From: Acanthochromis polyacanthus | Lineage: Eukaryota; Chordata; Actinopteri; Pomacentridae | Assembly: GCF_021347895.1 (NCBI RefSeq) | Contig: NC_067127.1 | Span: 18,820,984-18,884,983, forward strand | Direction: 5' to 3' | DNA length: 64,000 bases | Shown here: positions 10,636-21,809 of the stretch, piece after piece | How the letters are laid out: each line of letters begins with the position of its first letter | Position numbering within the stretch: position 1 is the first letter of the stretch | Notes under the pieces: generated by a model | What the model was told of the DNA's origin: nothing | Seen by the model: only the letters and a program-made list of their open reading frames with translations | The model's database searches: none | Made by a program: the position numbers and the translations under genes

Positions 10636-13600
10636 ATGGCAGATAGAAAAAACAATAATGCTCCCAACACCAATTCAAATTTATTGTTCAGCGCCGCCCC
10701 CGAGTTTAACTTCAACCTGCCCTTCATGCCAGTGAGTCAGGCCACTGGTCCGGCGGTGCTGTCAGGAGGTGAGACTGGTTCTGACTCTGGAGGGATCCAA
10801 ACACCAGTGGGGTCGTTAGCATGCTAAGCTAGCTAGCTAACTGGGCTCCTGTGCTGCTGTCAGCTAATTTTTTGGTGTGAAAGAAATGGAAACAGAAAGA
10901 AACTGTGTCTGAGAAGGAAGCCGTTTGACAAGCAGCTTTATCTAGACTGACAGTTGTGTGTTTCGGTCAGACTGTCAGCTGTCTGGTGTTTTATTTTACA
11001 CCTGTTTCACTGGGTCACAGCAACAAAACAGTTTAGTCTTGGAATTAGCTACATCCTGTTGCCATTCATTTCAGTTAACGGACAGTTTGACATCCTTTTT
11101 CGACATTTGAAGATGCTACTCTTTGCTCAGCTAAAGTGTGATGAGCATTTTCTCTACTATCTGATAGCTTAAAGACATAAAAGTCGAAAATAGTCGTTAT
11201 ATTGACATTTTTTATTTGACCAATACATTTTTTTTTCTGGGTGGAGATGACATAAACAAGGGAAAACAGGAAGTATGGTATTGTGTCAATGGGCCAGACA
11301 ACATTGTCAAAGTAGCAGCATCATGAGAAACGAGGACTACATTAGGTTTCTGGAGGAAAGCATCGGGCAGTATGTAGAAACACTTTGCCTTGGGCAGCAT
11401 TAGACTTTCAGCAAGACAGTGATCTGAAACATACAGCCAAAATCATGAAGAAATAGTTACCAGAAAACAATATCAGTATGTTGGAGTCCAGACCTGCACC
11501 CCATTGAGAATCTGTACTAGAAACTGAAGACCTGGGCGAGAAAGTCTCCAACCTCAGAGACCTAGAGATCATCACAATGAGGAGATGTGCAGAAAGATTC
11601 TCAGCGATTTAAAATACAAAAAAAACCTTCACATTAAATCAAGGTTTGGATGCGTATGAATAATGTAACTGTGTATGCCCACTGCCTCTGTGTTTTGCAT
11701 GTGTGTTGTAGCTGCGTCCAAATGTAAATGTTTTGCTCCATTTTGATGTCCATTAGAAGATTCCACTGATGTTGGAGAAGAAGACAGTTTTCTCGGTCAG
11801 ACCTCTGGGAACGGCGCAGCCCCCTCTACGTTCAACTACTTCTCCAGCCCCGTAACCAGTAGCGACCCGTTTGCATCCATAGGACAGACACCATGCCCAC
11901 CGCCAGCGCTGTCTACAGCCCCGACAACAACAGGACCTGTTTCTGTTCCCAGCAGCGTCAACATGGCTCCAGCACCTCCTCCGGCCTCGCAAATGAACCC
12001 TGCCACTTCAGTGTTTGGCGGCGCTGTTTACCAGAGTCCCCTGGGGCGTCACACGCCTCCACCCACATCGATGACCCCACCGCCTCCCCAAATGCAGCCA
12101 CAGAGTTACAACCCATACCGACACACCCCCACCAGCAGCAGAGCCAGTCCTTACATCCCAGCTCCTGAGATCCTGCCGCCGACACACACACCTCAGCAGA
12201 ATCCCTACTCTCTCAGCTCCCCGCCTCAAACCTTCCCGATGTCAGGACCCACGTTTACAACGGTAGATATAAGCTCATCAGAAACTGTCAGACATTGTTG
12301 GGTTTGTAGCGTACTTGATTCACTTATTTGGATGATTATCCAGCTGTCTCGATTTCTAGCTCATCGTCTAAAGTGTAACTATAAAAAAATGCATCACAAC
12401 TTTCTCTTTTCAGCCTCCTCCCACACATATTCAAGGGCCTCCACCTACAGCCTCCACTGCTGGAGCTGTAGTTCCTGCAGGTCCAATGATGCCGTACAAC
12501 TACAACGTCTATGAAGCAGTTCAGCCTCATTGGTTCTACTGCAAGCAGGTGGAGTCTAAGAGCGTCTGGCTTCCTTTCAGCATCATCGACTCCCTTCAGC
12601 TTGAGGAGACGTACAACTCTGGTGTGAAAGCCTACCTCACAGGCAAACTAAGTCGATGATTATAATCACAAAGACCTGATCTGAAACTGTTGCTCAATGC
12701 TTTTGCTCTTCCAGTTCAACCAGACCCAGAGAACGTGATTGTGCGGACAGATGGAGGGCGCTACGACGTGCAGCTCTATGACCGCATGCGGACTGCAGTG
12801 TTCTGGGAGGAAGAGCCTACAGAAGTCCGGCGCTGCAGCTGGTTCTACAAAGGCGATACAGACAGTCGCTTTGTTCCTTATTCTGAGGAGTTTAGCGACA
12901 AGCTGGAGGTTTGTCTAACTTCTTCTTTCACTGATCAAATTAAAATGCTCGAGTTTTAGCTGAAAGCTAGCATGTTAATGTGTGTAATAAATTGTGTATG
13001 TCTTTCAACCTCAGACAGAATATAAGAAAGCTGTGTCTACCAACCAGTGGCACCGCAGACTGGAGTTCCCATCAGGAGAAACGATTGTCATGCACAATCC
13101 AAAGGTAGGCATTTGCTTCCTTACTGATAACTAGTGGTCTTGTAATGATTAAACCCGTTTATAAGGTGATTGTAATTTACCTGTTTGCCTCTGCAGGTCA
13201 TTGTGCAGTTTCAGCCCTCCTCTATTCCAGATGAGTGGGGCACAACTCAGGATGGGCAGACGAGGCCCAGAGTGGTGAAGAGAGGGATTGATGATGACCA
13301 TGATGAAGTGCCTGATGGTAGTTTTTACACACGCATCAATTTGCTCTAAGTGGATGCACCTAGAAAGTGTTAGAATCCGTGTAAATCAAAATAAAGTGCA
13401 CTTATCTTCTGTAAGTACTGTTAATAAAACAGATGAGGGCTTTCATAGGACTATTGTGAAAGTAAGAGCTACCATAATGTGTATGGAGAAGGTGAACATG
13501 GGTCAGATGTTAAAAGGGCGATAGTTGACCTGTAGATCACTGTGAGAATTCCACATGTTCATTAGGTGCCATTTCTTCCAGGGGAGCTCCCCAAGGTGGA

Positions 13601-16600
13601 TCATCTTGTGTTCATGGTTCATGGGATCGGTCCTGTGTGTGACCTCAGGTTCAGAAGCATGATTGAGTGTGGTGAGTACCTGCTGTTCACCAGGATTTGT
13701 GTTCTCTTCATGATGACATTTATGAATTAAAGCGTACAAATACAATGTTCTGTTTTGTGCTTTCAGTGGACGACTTCCGTAATGTGTCGCTGAAGCTGCT
13801 GCACAGTCACTTTAAGAAATCGCTGGATGATCACGCTATCAGCCGGGTGGAGTTTCTGCCTGTTCAGTGGCACACGGCTCTACATGGAGATGCCACAGGA
13901 GTGGACAGGTGAGGACAGACTGGTTTACACAAGAGAAACGACACACAGACACGTGGTCGGTATCATCACCTTACGTTCAGGCTGTAATGGAAATCTGGTT
14001 GTTCAACATATGATTCTGAGCTTAGCATTCCAGATATGTAGAACTACTTCCACATAAACACTGAAATAGTGTGTGCATCAGGTTCAGGTGTCTGAAGTTT
14101 TTTAGTCAACAATTTTGAAGAGAAATGTTGCAAGAAGTTCTGAAAATTATTATCAGCAGGGCTGCAATCAGTGACTATTTTAATTGCTGGTTAATCTGTT
14201 GATCATCTTCTTGATTAGTTATCTGCGCTATAGGATATCAGAAAATGGTTAAAAATGTCAAAGTCCAAGATGAAGTCCTCAAATGTCTTGTTTTATCCAC
14301 AACCCAAAGATATACACTTTGCTGTCATATTGTAGTAACGAAATCGGAAAATATTTAAATTTAGGAAGCTGAAATTGTTTGAAATCACTGCGTTTTTTTT
14401 CTTTAAAATGACTTAAACCATTTAACCAATTATCAAAATAGTTGGCACTTCATTTATTAGCTGACAGCCAATGAATTAATCATAGCAGATCTCAAAAAGA
14501 GCAAAGCTATCATGCATGTGTCTGCCCCGTGTAAATCTAAAATATATCTAGTTTGAATTTTTAAAAAACAGCTAGTGTGTCTAGTGTTGAGTAAACATTC
14601 AGATTTGTGCAAACAGAGCACTTGTTGGGGACTATTTTCAGCTGCAGATTAGTGCTCATTGGGTGCTCTAGTGACTGTAGTTACAGCAGCAGGACAGTGT
14701 CTGTGGTTTGATTCAAAATAAGCTTCGGTTTGGATGATTTTAGTCGAGAAGGAACCTGTTGCCCAGTTTAAGATGTGGCAAAACACGGGACGTCTGTGTA
14801 AGAGAGAAAAAATGATGTCAGATTCTGGATACTTGTGTGAGGATAAACCTATTGCTTGCTTCAGTCTTTTTATGTGTTTTGTTAACAACAAGCAAAGTAT
14901 CAAATTTCACCAAACTCCTCCTTTGAATTTAATACCGACTCATTTCTCGTCCCTGTAGGAGGATAAAGAAGATCACCTTGCCCAGCACTGGCCGTCTGCG
15001 TCACTTTACAAACGAGACTTTGTTAGATGTGCTTTTCTACAACAGTCCTACGTACTGCCAGACCATCATGGACACAGTTGCCCTAGAAATTAACCGCCTT
15101 TATGCCCTGTTCTTGGCGAGGAACCCAGACTACAGAGGAGGGATTTCAGTGGCCGGACACAGTTTAGGTAATAAACCAGTTCATTAGCTTTAGCACCTGT
15201 GGTTTATGTTCCCTCTTCTGTTTTTTAAACCTTCTTTCTGTTGGTCCTCTCCTCTGTACCTGCAGGTTCCCTGATTCTCTTCGATCTGCTTTCTAATCAG
15301 AAGAACGGTTCACAGGCACCGATCATGCCAACCATACCCGCTGCTAATGGAGATGCCAATCAGGTAATTAAACAGTTAATCTGAATTAAAGGTATACAGT
15401 AACAGGTAAACTCTCCCCATGCTAATGAATTGAATAGTTTCATGTTTTCCACTAAAACCATTGTATTTATTTCCCCTCTGGATGTGATGCATGTAATAAT
15501 GTTTTCTCCTCTTTAGCCTACTGACACACATAACGGATACCTTCAAATGTATGCTGAGTTGTGTAACAGTCAATCTTGCTTCTCATACCAGGTGACAGCC
15601 CCGGTTACTCAGGGAAACAATGCTGTTACCCCTCCGGCTGTGGAGGAGCCGCCAAAAGAAGATGGAGAGGAGTTTGAGGATCTTTCAGCTGTGCTGCAAC
15701 ATCTGGGCCTGTCTGAGTACAAGGGCACCTTTGATGAGGAGAAGATTGACATTGAGTCTTTTGTAAGAATAAAAGCTGCATTTGGCTTTTATGTAGGCAT
15801 GATTTATTTCAAGCCAAACAGATTTGTCTTCAAAAAACAGCACAAGAATGCTGTTTTACAAGAAAAATGTCAGTTACAAAGGTCCAGTCTGGGGAGTAAT
15901 GTATCTTTGATGTCATTTTCATATATTATTCTTATATAATAGCAGTTCCAGTTTCATTTTGTCCCTCTGACTTATTCTTATTTTAGCTTATGTGCACAAT
16001 TGAGGACCTGAAGGAGATGGGAATCCCTCTGGGTCCCAGGAAAAAGATTGCCAAGTTTGTCAAAGAAAGACTGAATAAGCTGGTAAGTTTGTCTCTTGGG
16101 TATTTGTGATACTTGCAAACCAGATGGTGATGACTAAAATGCTGATTTTGACCCTGCTGTGGTTTCATTTACACACAGGCTGCACGTCAGGCAGCTGAGG
16201 AGAAGAAAGCGGAGGTCAGAGAGGTCAGTCAGGCTGCAGCGCCAACACCAGCAGCAGCTGAAGCTCTGGCTGTCGCTGCCGTCAAACAGCTTCCAGTGGG
16301 ACACGCTGTCTCCTCCATCCACGTCGACTACAATTACTTTGAAGTTGGTACTGGGCAGGTAAATAAGTCTCACCTGAGGGAGGTTGTTGCAGCTGTTCAA
16401 GATGGCATGAAGGTGGATTTTAAGTTAATATTAATAACTTGTGGTGGCCCTGTAGGTGTCTGTGGTCTACCACGCTCTGGACTTTGAGCCTGTGAATTTC
16501 TTTGCCCTGGGTTCTCCAATCGGCATGTTTCTGACGGTCCGAGGCCTCGAGAAGATTGAAGAGACGTACCAGCTGCCCACATGCAAACGATTCTTCAATA

Positions 16601-19600
16601 TTTATCACCCGGTATGCAACTCCGCCAACATTAATATGCTGAAGAAGTTACTGCTAATAAGGCCTTAGATGCTTTTACTTACAAATGTGTATAAATTAAC
16701 CTTCTGTGCAGAAGCATTTCATTCAGTAACCTAATGGCTCAGATTATCACATACCCACAACATCCACGCTTTGACTCATGCCTGGAGGACCTTTGGTGTG
16801 TTTCCTGTCTGTATTTCTGCTTGTGATGTCAAGTGAAGGCAAAAATACAAATGAAGTAGCTAAAGGCAAAATCAAAATGTGATGGGAGCAAAGTGGCTGA
16901 CTTATTTTATCCATCCATCCGTTATCTATTCATCGCTGAATCCTCATCAGGGTCACGGGGGGGTGGAGTCGATCACAGCTGACTTACGGTGAAGGCAGGA
17001 AACACCCTGGACAGATCACCAGTCTATCACAGGGTTATACATGGAGCCAATCGCACTCACATTCACACCTACCGACTGTTTAGAATTATCATTTAACCTC
17101 AGTATGAAAAAACCTGCGTGAGCTCTTTTATGTGTTAGTTTATTTACTGATGATATATTTCCTTTCAGTTGGACCCAGTGGCCTACAGGATCGAGCCCAT
17201 GATACTGCCAGACTTGGACTTGAAGCCTGTTTTGATCCCACATCACAAAGGAAGGAAAAGGCTTCATCTGGGTAAGAGACCCAAGTAACAAAACCACCAC
17301 TGTCATTATTCTGTTAACAGTTTAGGAGTGTTGCATTATAGCAGTGCTGATAATAGTCCAGCACCAGTGAATTTCCTGTTGACACTCCCACATAGGAACA
17401 ACATAGTTATTATTACAGACTCTCTGACCTCCCTGCACTTGAGTTTTTTGTACAAAAATAAGACAAAACACACAAAAACAATGTTAAATATGAATTTGAG
17501 TGATAGTGAGGGATTCTGGAAACTTTCAGTAAGGCAAAATAAACCTCATGTTTTACGTATGTGATTGAATTTGAAGACAACATGGACAGAACTTGTACCT
17601 TTGTGCATATCTTAACAATATATAGGCCAGTCCCAATGAATGCCAGCTTTTTTGATCCTATAAATGAGTCCATATTGTCACTTTGTCATGGCAGCAAAAC
17701 CTGGAAACTAATCTTGCTGTAGTTGCCAAATTTTACTAAAGTTAGAAGCCTCAAATGTTCATGAAAATTTGAACAAAGACTGTATTTTTAGTAGGAAATA
17801 TGAATGGAACCATATAAAAACACTTACAGGAACTGTGTAAGACCCCAGTACCACCCTTCTGAAATTTTTGAAAATGTTTATTCCATTTTTAAGGGCCAAT
17901 AATTAAGAATATGGCCTCTCCTGGAGCCATCTGATCATTTGGATCTACTGTAAACATTTTTCCTTTGTCCTCACCAAATGTCATGACTTTGGGATTTATA
18001 TTTGTGCAGATATTTCCTCAAATTTAGCCCAAGTATTTCACAGAATGTAGTTCTTGGTCCCAAATATTAAATAGGCAGTGAACAAAATCTGAGGCAGTGG
18101 AGCAACACCTCCTTCTGAAATGATATTTTCCCTTAATTTTTCTAAAGATATCACAGTATTACTGTTACTGTGAAGTGTGCAGTCTTGTGTTAGAAGACGT
18201 ATTTAAAGTTGTAATACTAAATTCCAACAGTAACACTCATGCGAGCAAAATAAACTAATTTGTTGTCTTGTGTTAGTGAAAGTCCCCAGTTCAGGCCTCT
18301 TATGGGTGTGGTGTTCAAATATCTGGTGACACAATACAGAGACTCTGTTCTTACTTTTGATTTGCTGCGGTGCAATAAATGGCAAACAGAACAGAACATT
18401 GTTTTATCTGGCCTCTGAGGAAACATGGGAGGCTGCTGATCACAATCTCGTTTCTTCTGGTGGTTAAAGTTGAACATTAACAAGAGGGTTGTTGTTTCAT
18501 TTCAATACATCTAACAATAGTTATGACATTTGTCAGTTTTTCCTCTGTGTAGTCATGCTGTATGTTGGAATGACAGAAGCTGGTTTTGGCTCCAACTGAA
18601 CAGGTTTTTATCAAACACAGAGATGATTTGTGCGTTTCAGAGCTGAAGGAGAGTCTCTCTAGGATGGGCTCTGACTTGAAGCAGGGTTTTATCAGCTCTC
18701 TGAGAAGCGCCTGGCAGACGCTCAACGACTTTGCTCGAGCTCACACCTCGTCTGCCCAACTGCAGGCTGAGCTGGCCATTGTGGCCAATCAGATCGCAGA
18801 GGAGGAGAAACACGTCGAGGAGGGTGAGTTTCTTCCAACATATGCCTCTTCAGTCAAGTTATTTCTGTACCGTGTGATATGAACAGCTGTGTTCTGGTTT
18901 GTCACAGAACACAGGATTCCAGAGAGCCCCGAGCCACAAAAAGAAGAGGAACCTCAGGTGAAGATCGGGATGCTGAACGGAGGGAATCGCATCGACTACG
19001 TCCTGCAGGAGAAGCCCATCGAGAGTTTCAATGAGTACCTGTTTGCCCTCCAGAGTCACCTCTGCTACTGGTACGAACAAGTTAATTTGAATTTGCGATG
19101 AATCACAATCTGCAGTTGCTACTAGAACTGAAGAAATTCGTTGACCGAATGAACAGGGCTGCAAATAACCGTTATTTTCTTAATTAATCAATCAGTTGAT
19201 TCAGCTATTAAATGTACGGAAATGCTGAAAAATGAGTTTCCCGAAACCCAAGATGATGTCCAAAAACAAAATAAAGACAGGAGTAAAGAAACTTAAAAAT
19301 AATAGTTTCTGGAATCAGAAGGTCATTGATTAGGTTTCTTTAGTGAAAGAAAAACTAATCAATGAGCAAAATAGTTAATAGTTGACAACTAATCAGTTAG
19401 TTGCTGCAGCTCTGATCGACACAAACTTACTTAGCAATTATATTGATTTAATACTTTTTTCATGCAAATATGCCAAACTTTTAATAGCTTCAGTCTGTGA
19501 AATGTAACAATTTATAGTTTCTTTAATTTATTATAAAATAAATATCTAAAGGTTTTGGAATGTTGGTCAGATCAGCTGTTCTCACAGTTTTCTTATCTTT

Positions 19601-19994
19601 CATATTAGTAAAATAATCAAGATTATTTAGGACAATGGGATCATTGGTCACACTTTTGATTGTCTAACATGTGATTTTTTTAAAAACAGAAGCAATGCTT
19701 CCTTTTTTAGGTCACCGCTAATCGTTTAAAAAAGGAAATTGTTTTTAAAACAGACCAGCCTTTTTTCACAGACATATTGATGGGTCATAGCGGTAAATCA
19801 CATGTAAAGAATGTGACTGAATACTCTTCTGATGTGCATGTTTTGTTGTTGTTCGTGTTGTCTCACTGTCATGACCGAGGCCTGTGTTGACATTTGTGTT
19901 GTTGTTTTGTAGGCAATCAGAAGACACAGCTCTGCTTCTTCTCAAAGAGATCTACAAGACCATGGGCTTCCATCCAGAACAGATAGCACATTAA
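10636..19994 (+). CDS. sec23ip: SEC23-interacting protein p125 (18 coding exons)
   Basis: SEC23IP is a COPII-associated phospholipase-like protein that binds SEC23 at ER exit sites and helps organise them (family knowledge). Exons: 10636-10768, 11757-12262, 12414-12621, 12715-12908, 13015-13104, 13197-13317, 13582-13671, 13767-13908, 14959-15167, 15266-15363, 15592-15762, 15987-16082, 16179-16358, 16456-16611, 17169-17271, 18641-18823, 18908-19070, 19913-19994. The joined frame is 974 codons (human 1000). Residues 1-240 are a Pro/Ser-rich, probably disordered SEC23-binding region, containing NPYRHTP. A WWE domain follows (about 251-330, HWFYC...). Next is a lipase-type GHSLGS with nucleophile Ser563, a SAM domain (about 620-686, [14 protein letters not shown]), and a C-terminal DDHD region (about 740-965). 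The start has a good Kozak context (AAAATGG). The linker around exons 10-11 is the least conserved part. Confidence 0.97.
11205..11640 (+). mobile_element. Decayed Tc1/mariner transposase fragment (sec23ip intron 1)
   Basis: Conceptual + strand translation gives [16 protein letters not shown], then a stop, then a frame-shifted equivalent of the 'W-PSQSPDLNPIE' block, then [19 protein letters not shown]. This is the order of the Tc1-like transposase C-terminal half, with stops and frame changes. Upstream sequence is also relic-like. No terminal inverted repeats are clear. Confidence 0.75.
14158..14490 (+). mobile_element. MITE-like repeat copy (sec23ip intron 8)
   Basis: Starts AGGGCTGCAATCAG and ends in 'aattaatcatagcag', the near-palindromic partner. 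The interior carries the same ordered motifs as the copies at 8755 and 19155 ('caagatgaagtcctcaaatg', 'tatcaaaatagttggc'). Non-coding. It resembles a repeat family very common in percomorph fish. The family name is not assigned. Confidence 0.65.
16911..17108 (-). mobile_element. 3' part of a SINE-like element, inverted (sec23ip intron 14)
   Basis: The reverse complement shows 'gaggttaa', 'ggtgtgaatgtgag', 'gatagactggtgatctgtcc', 'gtgaccctgatgaggatt' and a GGATGGATGGAT tail, the same order as the fuller copies at 27418 and 55681. Truncated at its 5' side. Confidence 0.65.
19155..19413 (+). mobile_element. MITE-like repeat copy (sec23ip intron 17)
   Basis: Begins AGGGCTGCAAATAACCG and ends TAGTTGCTGCAGCTCT, giving partly inverted termini. 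The interior has 'acccaagatgatgtcc', 'ggagtaaagaaac' and 'caaaatagttaatagttgac'. Internally shortened compared with the 14158 copy. Confidence 0.65.
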
Positions 19995-20336
19995 TACATT
20001 GAAAATGAGCCTGAAACTTTCCCATCTACTTTACTTCATGTCTTGATTTTTTTTTCTAGTTTCTTTCCTTTTATTTTCTATTGATGTAGTTTATTGTATA
20101 CAGATGAATAATACAGTTGTATTATGCCATTTGTCTTAAATTAAGAAGCATACAAATGAGCTAGTTGATTCAAAGACACTTGACAAGTTTGATATTACAT
20201 TTTTATAGCATAAATTATAGAACTGGTCAAGTTTACTAAAAAATATGTACCATCAGATCGAATGTTAACAGCAGGAACGACATAGCAGCAGTTAATGCAA
20301 CCATCTGTAAGTTTTATTTCATGGCCAAAAATTTAA

Positions 20337-20342
20337 AATAAA
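20337..20342 (+). terminator. sec23ip: Candidate poly(A) signal of sec23ip
   Basis: The first AATAAA downstream of the sec23ip stop (343 nt away). It is followed by a T/G-rich stretch (ttttttcttgtttg) suited to a downstream element. Confidence 0.6.
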
Positions 20343-20836
20343 TCATTACCTTGTACATGAATTTTTTCTTGTTTGAATTGCTGTGTAATGCTGAAAGAAA
20401 GAGATAACATTTCTCCTGCAGGGTAAGGAGACTCTAAGACTATCTACAAAAAGCTGGAATATGCTGTAAAAACACTGGTTAAAAATAATTACAGTACAGG
20501 ATGCGATGCAAGAACAACCTGCTTTCATCGTGAGAAATAAAGCACTTCTTGTCGGCTCCATGTCAGCTTTTGACGGCTGTACTCGTAACACCTAACATCC
20601 GCTCTCATTATGAGACGGAATGAACTTAACTAAGCCGTGGACGCAGCTTCAAACATTTTCAAAACAATCTTGTCAACATCTCGTATTACTTTAAGCATGT
20701 AGGCACAAAAATATTCAACTCACATGTATGAAACAACGGAATATTAGAAAAGTATTTACAAGAGAGTAACATTCAATCTCAGTCCAGTATCAGGAATCGT
20801 AGTGCTGAGTGATTCTCTCTGGGCTTAGATGACAGA

Positions 20837-20842
20837 TTTATT
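20837..20842 (-). terminator. csgalnact2: Candidate poly(A) signal of csgalnact2
   Basis: AATAAA on the minus strand about 970 nt past the csgalnact2 stop. Another minus-strand AATAAA lies at 20313-20318, so the true end is uncertain. Confidence 0.35.
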
Positions 20843-21809
20843 ATTTAGATAATACTGGTCCGTGTTGACCCGATATCGTCGCGCTGCATGCTATAAGCAG
20901 ATCTTTGCTTCTGATTCTTCAACTATTTTATCAACATGCTTCTCTGGTAAACTGTTTACTTGGAAGCGGTCATCAACAAATAAAGACGGTGACTGATTGT
21001 CACACAAAACACGCAAAAAAAGGTCCCTTTTTAAAAGAAACTGCCAGTCTGAAAGAACCTATAAATACACTACTAACAAAACATTATGGCTCCATACATG
21101 TACAACTGCCAATATACTGTGAAAGATTGTTCATTGATTTAAAAACAAAGTTGAGAATCAGTACATACTTTTGGGTTCTTGTGTAGTGAAATTACATTTT
21201 TAACTTCCATCATGGGAAAGTGCAACTTCCTAATGTTCATACTGTCAATAAATTATAAGACGTTCTCTTTTTTGTAACTGTCTTTTGTTTCATTTAAAAA
21301 TACTCCTGTTAAAACAGTAACAGCTGGTTGTCTTTAACGATGTTTGATCCCTTTTTGGAATGCAGAAATCATCGGAAACATCTGATATCTCCTGGCTGAA
21401 GTCACACTGAGTAGTGGAAAAAAAACTGGTGATGTTTTTAAAGCAGGTAGGAATGCTTCATGAAAGGCTTACGCTTCCTAAGTTATAACTGCATACTTCT
21501 TGAATTGACTTCAGAATGTAAAATGTAATGTCAAGCTAAATCCAAGAGATATATAACTGTTTTGTACATGTTTGTTTCCTTCAGTAAGTTAAATATTACT
21601 AATTTGATCATTTACGGCTGTAGCTCTCAGAAAGACGTGTACCGTGTTGCGTTTCACATTGATCGATGCTCATTTTGTACATTCATTTGTCTACAGCTGT
21701 GCGGTAAAACGCAGAAGGATCCGTGTAAACTGGTCTTTGCTTTAGTGCGTTAATAATGTCAGTACCTCACAGTCATTACGTAGGAATGATTTCGGGCACA
21801 CAGACTTGC

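Larger units (their letters stand above)
19995..21809. other. Convergent 3' UTR region of sec23ip and csgalnact2
   Basis: No coding exon seen. The + strand part after 19994 is the sec23ip 3' UTR up to about 20360. The minus-strand part below 21810 is the csgalnact2 3' UTR. It is AT-rich with no recognisable repeat. The exact ends, and whether the two UTRs overlap, cannot be read from the sequence. Confidence 0.6.

Noticed and set aside
15517..15591. Alternative 5' extension of sec23ip exon 11
   Set aside because: A TTTAG acceptor-like site exists and the frame is partly open, but the segment has no family similarity and exon 10 joins exon 11 in phase without it.
19667..19805. Short inverted repeat ACATGTGATTT / AAATCACATGT in sec23ip intron 17
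   Set aside because: The arms are 11 nt with only patchy internal pairing. This is plausible as a decayed element end but too weak to claim.
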